Source: Mageeibacillus sp. UBA5438
GTDB taxonomy: Bacteria > Bacillota > Clostridia > Saccharofermentanales > DTU023
NCBI GenBank assembly: GCA_002427535.1
Contig: DIRK01000043.1
Location: 1 to 45,467, forward strand
Length of the DNA: 45,467 nt
Reading direction: 5' to 3'
The notes under the pieces were generated by a model. It did not search any database. It was not told the DNA's origin and saw only the letters and a program-made list of their open reading frames with translations. This document shows, in pieces, positions 1 through 7,135 of this stretch. Each line of letters starts with the position of its first letter. Positions within the stretch are counted from its first letter, which is position 1. A program made the translations under genes and the position numbers.

Positions 1-22
1 GGGTTGACTTCTTATAGCTGGT

Positions 23-649
23 CTAGCCATCCAGGGCTTTATCGATGATCAGGTGCGTTAAGAGCGTTTGCTTTTCTTGAAGCGCAGTATCCATGATCGT
101 AATCTCTCCTAAGTCTAAACCCTCCGGCGAATATGAATTGAATAGACGATACTCAAAACCATCCAGAATGAACATTTGCTCGATCCAGTGCTTTGTGGCG
201 GAAGAAGATTCCAAAACACTTATACCAATCCCCCGGTATTGGAGATCGCCATCATTGCTGGGGCTACTGCCTGTCTCAGGCTCTGCCACCACACTGCCAT
301 CCATTTTTTTACCTAAGAGGGAAGCGTTTCCGTAGACATAATAACCAAGTTTTTTTGACAGAAGATCTCTACCGTCAAGTTTTAAATAATACTGAACCTC
401 TTCGTATCCCAGATTGTCTAAATCAGTAAGGACCAGATTTTCTTCGCCGGAAAGCGCTTTTTCAAGCGCTCCAAAAGATGTTAGCTTTTTTTCAAACGCC
501 GGGTAACGGGGCCATCTTAGATAAACAAAGATGGCCACAGCGATGAGGAAAAAAAGTAATACGACAAGGACAATACGAGTTATATTTCGTGGTTTTTTCT
601 TTTGTTTGTATGCCGAATCGTTCCCATAATGCTCCTCCAATCCGATCAT
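23..649 (-). CDS. Single-pass membrane protein of unknown function
   Basis: I do not recognise this family. From the ATG at 649 the product is about 208 aa. It has a basic cytoplasmic N-terminus (KQKKKPRN), one hydrophobic segment at about residues 25-45 (IVLVVLLFFLIAVAIFVYL), and a roughly 160-residue presumed extracytoplasmic domain rich in aromatic and charged residues. The reading frame stays open to an upstream ATG at 724 (233 aa). I prefer 649 because a purine-rich AAAGAAG lies just upstream and the membrane segment is then close to the N-terminus. It is divergent from the ECF sigma gene to its right. Its topology resembles that of the protein at 1658-2116, so both may belong to the same sigma-linked envelope module, but that is inference. 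Confidence 0.6.
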   Translation of the reverse strand: MIGLEEHYGNDSAYKQKKKPRNITRIVLVVLLFFLIAVAIFVYLRWPRYPAFEKKLTSFGALEKALSGEENLVLTDLDNLGYEEVQYYLKLDGRDLLSKKLGYYVYGNASLLGKKMDGSVVAEPETGSSPSNDGDLQYRGIGISVLESSSATKHWIEQMFILDGFEYRLFNSYSPEGLDLGEITIMDTALQEKQTLLTHLIIDKALDG

Positions 650-853
650 CGATCTTCTTTGTTTTCTGGATATCAAATGGCTCTTTGGGAATTGCGTTTT
701 TGGATGAATTTCTGCGCGTCGCATTCTCTGCTAGTTCACACGGATGGCCTCAGCCTTCCTAATATCAGCTTAGCATGTTCACATATAATATATAAATAAT
801 TCATAAATTGCTTCAATTGTTGAAAGTAGTACGATGGGTTAAGGAGGCGCTTT

Positions 854-886
854 ATGACAGACAGAGACGATTTTGCCCTCACTTGA
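854..886 (+). other. Ten-codon ORF overlapping the sigma-factor start (possible leader or frameshifted N-terminus)
   Basis: ATG at 854 follows AAGGAGG by seven bases, the best ribosome binding site in this region, and encodes MTDRDDFALT before TGA at 884-886. The peptide resembles the N-terminus of many ECF sigma factors. A missing base between 854 and 883 would therefore join it to the sigma frame. As read, it overlaps a TTG start in TTGA arrangement. Confidence 0.4.
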
Positions 887-1563
887 ATCGACTTACCTCC
901 CAGGAGGCATCTGCTTATGAAGACTTTATAGCGCTCTACACAAAGATGACCTATGCCTATGTGTATGGAATCCTTGGGAATAAAGAAGACGCGGAAGATG
1001 TCGTTCAGGAAGTATTTTTAAAGCTCTACATGTTGGATAAAGAGCAATTTCCAAGCCGAGGTGAAAAATCGTGGTACTACAAGTTCTGCACAAACCTTGC
1101 CCGTGACTACCAGAGGAAAAATAGATTTACAGAAAACCTCGATGAACATATACCCTTTCTTACGGTAGACCATGAAAACATTCAGGCGATTGAGTCCAAA
1201 AGCGCCTACTTTAGCGCGGTGTCGGGACTATCTGAAATCGATAGAAATATTGTGGGTCTGAAAATAGTGGCCGGATTAAAGCACCGTGAAATCGCAAAAA
1301 TACTGGGGAAACCCGAAGGCACCATACGATGGCGCTATATGCGAGCCATCCATTCACTCAGGATCATTTTAGGATCAATGGCGGTGGCCGTCATGTCCTG
1401 GGTGGCACTCTTAACAATGCCGCCACGTGCCACGGTACTCTCCGAACCTGTCCCCCAGGCAAGATTCTTATCCGTGGTTCTCTTTGGCCTCATGGCTTTG
1501 TCAGTCGGTATTATTATCTACCTGTCAGTGGGGTTCACGAGAAGAAAATCCGAGAAACGATAA
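883..1563 (+). CDS. ECF-type sigma factor with C-terminal membrane hairpin
   Basis: This is a sigma-70 family (ECF) sigma factor. Region 2 is visible in the stretch around NKEDAEDVVQEVFLKLY, and region 4 (helix-turn-helix) around GLKHREIAKILGKPEGTIRW. After region 4 the chain continues for about 60 residues with two hydrophobic segments (MAVAVMSWVALLTM and FLSVVLFGLMALSVGIIIYL) and a basic tail, so the sigma factor appears tethered to the membrane. The start is uncertain. The best ribosome binding site (AAGGAGG, 841-847) serves an ATG at 854 in another frame, which encodes only ten codons and ends at 884-886. A TTG at 883 overlaps that stop and is in the sigma frame. The sigma frame itself is open from a TTG at 808, but no ribosome binding site precedes that codon. 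Either translational coupling or a one-base indel is possible. The gene at 1658 follows on the same strand. Confidence 0.75.
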   Translation: MNRLTSQEASAYEDFIALYTKMTYAYVYGILGNKEDAEDVVQEVFLKLYMLDKEQFPSRGEKSWYYKFCTNLARDYQRKNRFTENLDEHIPFLTVDHENIQAIESKSAYFSAVSGLSEIDRNIVGLKIVAGLKHREIAKILGKPEGTIRWRYMRAIHSLRIILGSMAVAVMSWVALLTMPPRATVLSEPVPQARFLSVVLFGLMALSVGIIIYLSVGFTRRKSEKR

Positions 1564-1657
1564 TTAGTCCAACAAATAGACCCCTCCGCTGCGTCTTATT
1601 AATAGAGGTATGACTCGAGAACGAAAGACGCTAAAAAGCAAGGTCCGGAGGAGGCTT

Positions 1658-2116
1658 ATGTCAAAATCAAAATGCTCCCGCAATTCTCTCATCGCACTGA
1701 TCGCCGTGCTCCTATTGATCGCAATCTTTGGACTCACCATGCTGACGAAGCGGTCCCCGGTCTATTCCGATTTTCTTGAAGGTGAAGATGTCTCAATTGA
1801 GTACCAATATATCGATTACATGGGCATCCACCATGCGGGGACTGTCGTTGAACGCGCGAAAGTCCAAAACCTTGCGGGCATCTTGAAACGCATTCAAGCT
1901 AGCGACCCTGAACGCATTAGAAAGATTGAGGAACGATCGGGCGCCATTACTTTTATGTTTATTGTGAAGAGCGGAAATGAAAAGCTTCGCTATTCGCTTA
2001 ATGGTCACTATTTGGCGGTAGGAAAAAGGGGGTTATTGAAATCCTATACGATTTACGAACTGCATCAAGAGAACGCCGAGGAATTGATTGCCTTTATGCG
2101 AACAGTGTTTGATTGA
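1658..2116 (+). CDS. Small membrane-anchored protein of unknown function
   Basis: The product is about 152 aa. The ATG at 1658 was chosen because GGAGGAGG lies just upstream; an ATG at 1610 in the same frame has no well-spaced site. The N-terminus is a short basic stretch (MSKSKCSRN) followed by one hydrophobic helix (SLIALIAVLLLIAIFGLTML). The rest is a presumed extracytoplasmic domain of about 115 residues with alternating beta-type sequence (DVSIEYQYIDYMGIHHAG, EKLRYSLNGHYLAVG). It lies 94 bases downstream of the membrane-tethered sigma factor and may be a partner or target. No domain family is recognised. Confidence 0.6.
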   Translation: MSKSKCSRNSLIALIAVLLLIAIFGLTMLTKRSPVYSDFLEGEDVSIEYQYIDYMGIHHAGTVVERAKVQNLAGILKRIQASDPERIRKIEERSGAITFMFIVKSGNEKLRYSLNGHYLAVGKRGLLKSYTIYELHQENAEELIAFMRTVFD

Positions 2117-2157
2117 GCCTGTTTCTTCCCGCAAACGGATTGGTAATACCGCCTTTA

Positions 2158-2508
2158 TCAGTCGTCAAAAATGGCGTCGTACATCTCCAGTTCATCCACC
2201 CAAGCGTCCACTTCTTTGTACCTATTTTGTTTGACCTGTTGGCGACCCAACTTGCGATAATCTTTGCGCCTCGCCTTTCGCTTGATCTTTTTGAGCTTGT
2301 GAAAAGCTTTGGGGACAAGATGCGCTTCGTAGTCGTAAAAATCCAGGACAATCGCGATGGTTTTTTGCGAAGCATAAAGGGGCACGACGACAGGATCACC
2401 TACCCGAATACTGAGGTCACGCACACGGAAAATCGCTGTCTGCTGAATCGACGGAAAAAGCACACGGGCGTAGCGGACCCAATTACCTTGATAGGCGTGG
2501 TTGGACAT
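2158..2508 (-). CDS. Small basic protein with a PriA-N-terminus-like beta segment
   Basis: The product is about 116 aa from the ATG at 2508, which has AAGGA seven bases upstream; an in-frame GTG at 2523 is the alternative. The first half (YARVLFPSIQQTAIFRV, then VGDPVVVPLYASQKTIAIVL) resembles the small beta-barrel of the PriA 3'-DNA-end binding domain, where a similar 'pathway entry' barrel sits. The middle is very basic (KLKKIKRKARRKDYRKLG) and the end is acidic. A nucleic-acid or surface binding role is possible but not shown. It begins directly after the stop of the membrane protein at 2524-2832, so the two are probably co-transcribed. Confidence 0.55.
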   Translation of the reverse strand: MSNHAYQGNWVRYARVLFPSIQQTAIFRVRDLSIRVGDPVVVPLYASQKTIAIVLDFYDYEAHLVPKAFHKLKKIKRKARRKDYRKLGRQQVKQNRYKEVDAWVDELEMYDAIFDD

Positions 2509-2523
2509 ATTTTGTTCCTTCAC

Positions 2524-2832
2524 TTAATAGGCAAAACGCGTATTTTTTACTTTCCATTTTTCCAACGAAATCTGTACCCAAAAAAGATAGATGCCGAATG
2601 TGATGATGCTCAACAAAAGCCACTTGATCCAATGCCCGAATAAACTCAACGCCCTGCCATGAAACTGGAGCCTTCGTCCTTCAATGACCGTATGGTTTAC
2701 TTGCCAGCCGTATACCACACAAAGGGCCCAGGGGTAACAAATGCCGAAGGTTAAGGTCGTGACAAGAAAACCCAAGATACGCCAGCCGATGAGCTGCGCC
2801 AGGCCGCCATCAAAATAAGATTCCATATACAT
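2524..2832 (-). CDS. DUF898-like small membrane protein
   Basis: A 102-aa protein with two clear hydrophobic segments: ILGFLVTTLTFGICYPWAL (about residues 19-37) and a second near IKWLLLSIITFGIYLFWV (about 69-86). The repeated T(L/I)TFGIxxxW pattern, the phrase 'TVIEGRRLQFHGRA' and the ending 'KWKVKNTRF' are typical of the DUF898/YjgN group of membrane proteins, which have no established function. The start ATG at 2832 has GGGGGAGG six bases upstream. The PriA-like small protein follows without a gap. Membership of DUF898 is by eye. Confidence 0.6.
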   Translation of the reverse strand: MYMESYFDGGLAQLIGWRILGFLVTTLTFGICYPWALCVVYGWQVNHTVIEGRRLQFHGRALSLFGHWIKWLLLSIITFGIYLFWVQISLEKWKVKNTRFAY

Positions 2833-2861
2833 ACTGAACCTCCCCCAAAAAGCGTAATCGC

Positions 2862-3377
2862 TTACATTGATTCTAACAGGACCTTTTCAATCTCACCCAC
2901 GTACAAAGAATGGTAACCGCAGCCATCCATGTACCAGGTAGGCAGAATAGAAGAATCGATAAAACCCTCGGGGAGGAGGGGATGCTGGCTGAGTTTTTTA
3001 CAGACAAGCACCGTATCCGCCTCAAGAAAGAAGGGGACCCCTTGATCCTCACAAAGGGTAAAGCCGACATTTTTTATCTTGTTCTCATCCCGGCCCGAGA
3101 CGCTGCCTAAATATTCGAGCTTATCCTGATACTGTTTTCTAAAAAAACACAAGGAAAAATGATCCGCCGCGTCAATGAAGGTTTTGGTAAAACGGGCCTC
3201 TTTCACAAAAATGAAAGCGGCCCGCCTATTCCAAAGCACCCCCATGCCGCCCCAGGAGGCGGTCATGGTGTTGACTTGGTCGCCCTTTTTAGCCGTGATG
3301 AGCATCCAATCCTGCCCGATGGCTTCAAAAGGATCGATCTTCAGTGCTTCGATGTCAATGGATGTAAATGACTTCAT
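2862..3377 (-). CDS. Flavin reductase family (FMN-binding split-barrel) protein
   Basis: About 171 aa from the ATG at 3377. The order of motifs fits the flavoredoxin / flavin reductase-like family. An N-terminal strand around DWMLITAKKGDQVNTMTASWGGMGVLW carries the characteristic 'N-x-M-T-A-S-W-G' flavin-binding turn, followed by FIFVKEARFTKTFID and the AADHFSLCFF segment. Such proteins bind FMN and transfer electrons from NAD(P)H or reduced carriers; the substrate here is unknown. It starts four bases after the stop of the nitroreductase gene, so the two form a transcription unit and may be translationally coupled. The reading frame is open upstream to 3476, but that part overlaps the nitroreductase coding sequence. 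Confidence 0.8.
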   Translation of the reverse strand: MKSFTSIDIEALKIDPFEAIGQDWMLITAKKGDQVNTMTASWGGMGVLWNRRAAFIFVKEARFTKTFIDAADHFSLCFFRKQYQDKLEYLGSVSGRDENKIKNVGFTLCEDQGVPFFLEADTVLVCKKLSQHPLLPEGFIDSSILPTWYMDGCGYHSLYVGEIEKVLLESM

Positions 3378-3381
3378 TGCT

Positions 3382-3900
3382 TTATATAAAGAACGCGCGG
3401 TCTTCTTTACGGGGTGCTGCCTCGGGCGCTTCATTCGGATAGCCCAAAATGCAGTGGCCAACCCCCTCATAGTCACCCGTGATTCCGAGATCTTTCAAGA
3501 TCTCTTTGCCGCGCTCTGACTCAAACTCTTCTTTGGCGCGGTGGACCCAGCAGCTTCCCACGTTAAGCGAGGACGCCGCTAACATCAGGTTGCCCATGAT
3601 GAGGCTTCCGTCACAAGGCGGATTGCCATCCTTTTCACCCAACACAACCAGCACCACCGGCGCGCCGTAGAAAGGATCGTGCCCTTCGTCCTTGCCCGCG
3701 ATCAGGCGGTTCATCTCTGACAATTCGTCTCGGAGCGCTTTATCCGTCACGGCAAGAATAATGCTCTTTTGCCAGCCGTTTGAACTGGCCGCATAAAGAC
3801 CCGCCTCAACGATCTGTTCGATGACTTCTTTCGGGAGCATCTCAGGCTTATAATTTCTAATCGCTCTTCTTTTCTTAATGGCTTCTAAAACTTCGTTCAC
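3382..3900 (-). CDS. Nitroreductase family protein
   Basis: About 172 aa. This is a short member of the NfsA/NfnB-like FMN oxidoreductase family. The N-terminal 'IKKRRAIRNYKPEMLPKE' block (phosphate-binding RRAIR) is followed by 'AGLYAASSNGWQ', a central 'PVVLVVLGEK' strand, the 'GSLIMGNLMLAASSLNVGSCWV' helix that is highly typical of the family, and 'GHCILGYP' near the C-terminus. The enzyme probably reduces nitro- or quinone-type compounds with NAD(P)H. I place the start at GTG 3900, which has GGGAGG about ten bases upstream; a TTG at 3918 lies inside that ribosome binding site and is unlikely. The flavin reductase gene follows immediately. Confidence 0.85.
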   Translation of the reverse strand: MNEVLEAIKKRRAIRNYKPEMLPKEVIEQIVEAGLYAASSNGWQKSIILAVTDKALRDELSEMNRLIAGKDEGHDPFYGAPVVLVVLGEKDGNPPCDGSLIMGNLMLAASSLNVGSCWVHRAKEEFESERGKEILKDLGITGDYEGVGHCILGYPNEAPEAAPRKEDRAFFI

Positions 3901-3966
3901 GCTTCTTTTTCCTCCCAATCAAATTTTTAACCACTTCATTTTAATACAAACATGAACCGCGGAAAA

Positions 3967-4440
3967 TTATTTTGTTTTTTTGCAGCCTTGACAGTCACCG
4001 GGACGTTCCCCAGTATTCACAAAATACATGAAGCGGTGAAGGAAGCTGACATCCTCATCCGGACAACCCCGAATAAATTCCACAATGCGCAACAAGCGCT
4101 CCCTTGTCTCAGGTGACAGCTGGTGCTCCATGCGGCAGGCATCCTGCTCTGCGATTGAAGCATCCAGTCCCAACACCTCGTGCAGAAACGCGTACATAAG
4201 TTGGTGGCGCTCGTAGACGTCTTCGGCCACCTTTCGGCCCTTTTTTGTCAGCTCAATATGACCGTATTTTTCTTGTTCGACAAGACCCTTTTCCGACAAT
4301 GTTTTCACCGCCGAGACCACCGAAGGCATCTTGACATCGAGCGCGTGCGCCACATCCTTCACTCTTGCGATTTTTCGCTCGCGGTCAATCACGAGCAAAG
4401 CTTCCAAATAGTCTTCTTCTGACTGTGTGTACTGATTCAA
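3967..4440 (-). CDS. DtxR/MntR-family metal-dependent transcriptional regulator
   Basis: 157 aa, the length of a two-domain DtxR-type repressor without the SH3-like domain. The N-terminal winged helix (YLEALLVIDRERKIARVKDVAHALDVKMPSVVSAVKTL) is followed by the metal-binding and dimerisation domain with the expected ligands: H in 'ERHQLMYAFL', the 'DACRMEH' segment and E/H residues near 'LSPETRERL'. The C-terminus ends in CQGC. It is the last gene of the feo unit and begins ten bases after feoC. The start ATG has AGGAGG nine bases upstream. It probably senses Fe2+ and represses the feo promoter through the palindrome at 7012-7031. Manganese is the alternative metal. Confidence 0.88.
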   Translation of the reverse strand: MNQYTQSEEDYLEALLVIDRERKIARVKDVAHALDVKMPSVVSAVKTLSEKGLVEQEKYGHIELTKKGRKVAEDVYERHQLMYAFLHEVLGLDASIAEQDACRMEHQLSPETRERLLRIVEFIRGCPDEDVSFLHRFMYFVNTGERPGDCQGCKKTK

Positions 4441-4450
4441 GACATGCCTC

Positions 4451-4714
4451 CTATCGTTGTGCTAAGTAGTCTTTGCCCTTTTGAGAAATCTGAAAGATTT
4501 TCACGATTTCCTTCTGGCAGCTTTTGATAAACGGACAATTTGAACAGGCGACGACACAGTCGGCCCCTGCCTCTTCTTCTAGGATGAAGCCCATACGGAT
4601 CAACTGAGAGATGCCGTCATCGACCAGCGTATCCTCAATATTTAGCTCCCTTGAAATATGAGAACGTGAGATCTTGCGATCCCTCTCGATAATCATTAAA
4701 ATATCTTTTAGCAT
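4451..4714 (-). CDS. feoC: FeoC-like winged-helix protein with cysteine cluster
   Basis: 87 aa. Residues 1-50 look like a winged helix (KISRSHISRELNIEDTLVDDGISQL). They are followed by a cysteine-rich loop, CVVACSNCPFIKSC, with four cysteines spaced as C-x4-C-x2-C-x5-C, and a C-terminal wing 'IFQISQKGKDYL'. FeoC proteins are small accessory factors of FeoB; some bind an oxygen-sensitive Fe-S cluster through such a loop. The gene lies directly downstream of feoB (14 bases) with GGGGGA ahead of its ATG, and upstream of the dtxR-type gene. Cluster binding is inferred from spacing only. Confidence 0.8.
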   Translation of the reverse strand: MLKDILMIIERDRKISRSHISRELNIEDTLVDDGISQLIRMGFILEEEAGADCVVACSNCPFIKSCQKEIVKIFQISQKGKDYLAQR

Positions 4715-4728
4715 GACAACGTCCCCCT

Positions 4729-6748
4729 TTAACTAAAGCCCAAAAGTGACCCGATCTGGAAAATCGCCACCGCAAACAACCAGCCGATTGCAAAGGTATA
4801 AAGCGCGAGAAAAAGCGTCCACCCAATAGAGTTAGTCTCCTTTTTCACCGTGCCCAACACCGCCGCGCAAGGCGTGTAAAGGAGCGTCATCACCATGTAG
4901 GAAAGCGCGGTCAATGAAGTAAAATTCTGCTGCAAAGCATTCACCAGCATTGAGCCCTCCTCCACATACTGCCCAGCGTAAAGCATGCCCAGCGTGCCGA
5001 CGACCGCCTCCTTAGCGGGGAGGCCCGCAAAGAGCGCCACTGCCTCCTGCCAAACGCCAAAGCCGGCATAGCGGAAGATGGGGGCGATGAAGGTCCCAAT
5101 CTGTCCCAGGATACTGTGCTGACTGTATGGTTCCACAGAACCCGGCAGAACCGCCAGTACCCATACGAGCGTCACGACCGCAAAGACAGTTGTTCCCGCA
5201 CGCTTCAAAAATCCGTAGACGTTATCCCACATATTGCGCAAAACATTTTTAGCGCCCGGCGTCCGGTAGGGAGGAAGCTCCATGATGAAATAGGACGACT
5301 CCCCCTTGAACAAGGTTTTGCTGAACAATTTGGCCATCAGCATCGCGATTAAGATGCCGAGAAAATAAAGTGAGAATAAAACAATGCCGCCGTGCTCCGG
5401 AAAGAAAGCGGCAATAAAAACAGAGTAAATCGGCAGTTTAGCCCCGCAGGACATGAAAGGATTGATCAGGGTCGTGATCATGCGATCTTTTTTATTATCT
5501 AAGGTTCTCGCCGACATGATACCCGGTACATTGCAGCCAAAGCCGATGATCATGGAGACAAAGGCCTTCCCCTGAAGACCGAATTTGCGCATCAGGTCAT
5601 CCCAGATATAGGCGGCGCGCGCCATATATCCGCTGTCCTCCAAAAAGCCAAGAAGCAAATAAAGCACCGTGATGACCGGCACAAACTCCACCACCGCGCC
5701 CACCCCGTTGATCACCCCGTCCGCCATAAAAGAAATAAGCCAGGCGGGCGCTGACACAAGGGTCAAAAAGCGCTCAAGCCATCCCCCAAACAGCTCCACG
5801 AAGGAGGCGACCGCCCCGCCCAAAAGGTCCTCCCCGATCACAAAGGTCAGTTGGAACACCACAAACATAATGGCGGCGAAAATCGGGATTCCAAAAAATT
5901 TATTGGTCACGAACTTGTCAATCGTATCGCTCAGGGTGATCTTTTGGATTTCCGGCCTGGATACGGTCCCTTTTGCAATCTCATGGGTCAGACGGTAGCG
6001 CGTGTCAATAATTTCCAATTCAAAATTGTCACTTGAATGGTAGCGTGTGAAATTTCGAATTTCTGTTCTTGCTTTTTCACTTAGATCAGATTCGAGAAGT
6101 GATTCAATCAATGCCTGGTCGCCCTCCACCACCTTTAAGGCGACCCAGCGAAGTGGGAAGGGGAGCTGTTCTTCTTTTAAGAATTCTTCAACATGTTCAA
6201 TATGGTGTTCAATGGCCTCGTCGTAGCGAAGTGGGTTTTTCACCACTTCACCTTCGTTTAAGACAAAGACGGCCCTACGGATCAGATCTTCAAGCCCCGT
6301 CCCCTTGGTCGCGACCGTCGGGACAACCGAGATGCCCAATTTCTTGGAAAGCGCCTCGATGTCAAATAGGATATCTTTTTTTTCAGCCTCATCCACCATG
6401 TTGAGCGCAATGACCACCTTTTGACCCATCTCAAGCAACTGGGTGGTCAAGTAGAGATTGCGCTCAAAATTATTGGCGTCCACCACGTCAATAATGACTT
6501 CTGCTTCCTCACTCAAAATGAAATTTCTTGCGATGACCTCATCTTCTGAAAATGCGCCTAAACTGTAAGTACCGGGAAGATCGACGACATGGTATTCTTC
6601 GCCTTCAAATTCAAAAAAACCCTCCTTTTTTTCCACCGTCACCCCCGGCCAGTTGCCGACATAGTGATTGGCGCCCGTGAGCGCATTAAAAAAAAGAGGT
6701 TTTGCCACTGTTGGGGTTTCCGACAAGTGCGATCGTGCCCTTACGCAT
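4729..6748 (-). CDS. feoB: Ferrous iron transport protein B, with an apparent one-base frameshift near the 5' end
   Basis: FeoB is the GTPase-coupled Fe2+ permease of the inner membrane. The true start is ATG at 6748, overlapping the feoA stop, and encodes MRKGTIALVGNPNSGKTSFF: the G1 P-loop. The frame then hits TAA inside a run of eight T (minus strand; 6688-6695). The next frame continues FNALTGANHYVGNWPGVTVEK to the end at 4729. Seven T instead of eight would give one intact protein of about 672 aa. Downstream motifs are complete: G3 DLPGTYSL, G4 ALNMVD, G5 VATKG, the Gate motif GFGCNVPGIM, and a second one, SCGAKLPIYSVFIAAFF, followed by several membrane helices. The whole remaining frame is free of decay, which favours a sequencing error or slippage over an old pseudogene. 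Confidence 0.9.
6688..6695 (-). other. Homopolymer at the feoB frameshift (eight T on the coding strand)
   Basis: Eight consecutive A on the plus strand. In the feoB coding direction the sequence reads AAAACCTC followed by eight T and AATGCGC. Removing one T fuses the P-loop frame to the downstream frame. This is the exact site where the two halves of feoB fall out of frame. Confidence 0.9.
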
Positions 6749-6980
6749 GCCCGTTGTCCTCGATGTCAAGATTGATCTTTCCGGCTAAACCGCGACCTAA
6801 TGCCACCTTGTTGCCGGCCAAGCAGACGATCACGGGGCCCGCGTCATTTTTCACGACGGTCACAGGAGCGCCCGTGTTAAGCCCCATTTCATAGAGTCTT
6901 CTTGTGGCCGATTTCCCCGCGTCAATGAGCTTGACTTTACCGGTGTCACCGCGTTTTAGCATTAAAAGGTTTTTCAGCAT
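6741..6980 (-). CDS. feoA: Ferrous iron transport protein A (SH3-like)
   Basis: 79 aa, the usual size of FeoA, an SH3-fold cytoplasmic protein that acts with FeoB. Typical features are 'LKRGDTGKVKLIDAGKSATRRLYEMGLNTGAPVTVV' (the R-L-x-x-M-G-L turn is diagnostic) and the ending 'LDIEDNG'. First gene of the feo unit. Its stop (TAA at 6741-6743) overlaps the ATG of feoB by eight bases, indicating coupled translation. The promoter and DtxR-like operator lie 30-85 bases upstream. Confidence 0.92.
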   Translation of the reverse strand: MLKNLLMLKRGDTGKVKLIDAGKSATRRLYEMGLNTGAPVTVVKNDAGPVIVCLAGNKVALGRGLAGKINLDIEDNGHA

Positions 6981-7011
6981 AAGGGGCAGTCTCCTTTAAG
7001 GACTTCTAATA

Positions 7012-7031
7012 AAGTTAGGGCTTTCTAACTT
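7012..7031. promoter_or_regulatory. DtxR-like operator of the feo unit
   Basis: Perfect inverted repeat AAGTTAG-N6-CTAACTT. The core TTAGGGC...CTAA resembles the DtxR/IdeR box (TTAGGTTAG...CTAACCTAA type). It covers the predicted start of transcription of feoA, just downstream of the -10 element, a position suited to repression. The DtxR-type gene at the end of the same operon is the likely ligand-responsive regulator. Confidence 0.65.
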
Positions 7032-7036
7032 ACATG

Positions 7037-7065
7037 ATCATATGCCTTTTTGAAGGCGCTGTCAA
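7037..7065 (-). promoter_or_regulatory. Promoter of feoA-feoB-feoC-dtxR
   Basis: On the minus strand TTGACA (7065-7060), 17 bases, then TATGAT (7042-7037). This is close to the sigma-A consensus at ideal spacing. Transcription should begin near 7030, inside the inverted repeat. Confidence 0.75.
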
Positions 7066-7135
7066 TGCCATAAAAACGTGTCTTTTGTGCTAGATTAAAA
7101 CTCATCGTACAAAACAAAAAGAGAGAGAAACAATT

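Noticed and set aside
2843..2861. Small hairpin (AAGCG-taat-CGCTT) after the flavin reductase gene
   Set aside because: The stem is only five bases; too weak to call a terminator.
2862..3476. Longer N-terminus for the flavin reductase
   Set aside because: The additional 33 residues lie inside the nitroreductase coding sequence and do not resemble the family.
4729..6726. FeoB starting at an internal in-frame codon at 6726
   Set aside because: That start would omit the P-loop, which is encoded just upstream in the other frame with a start overlapping feoA.
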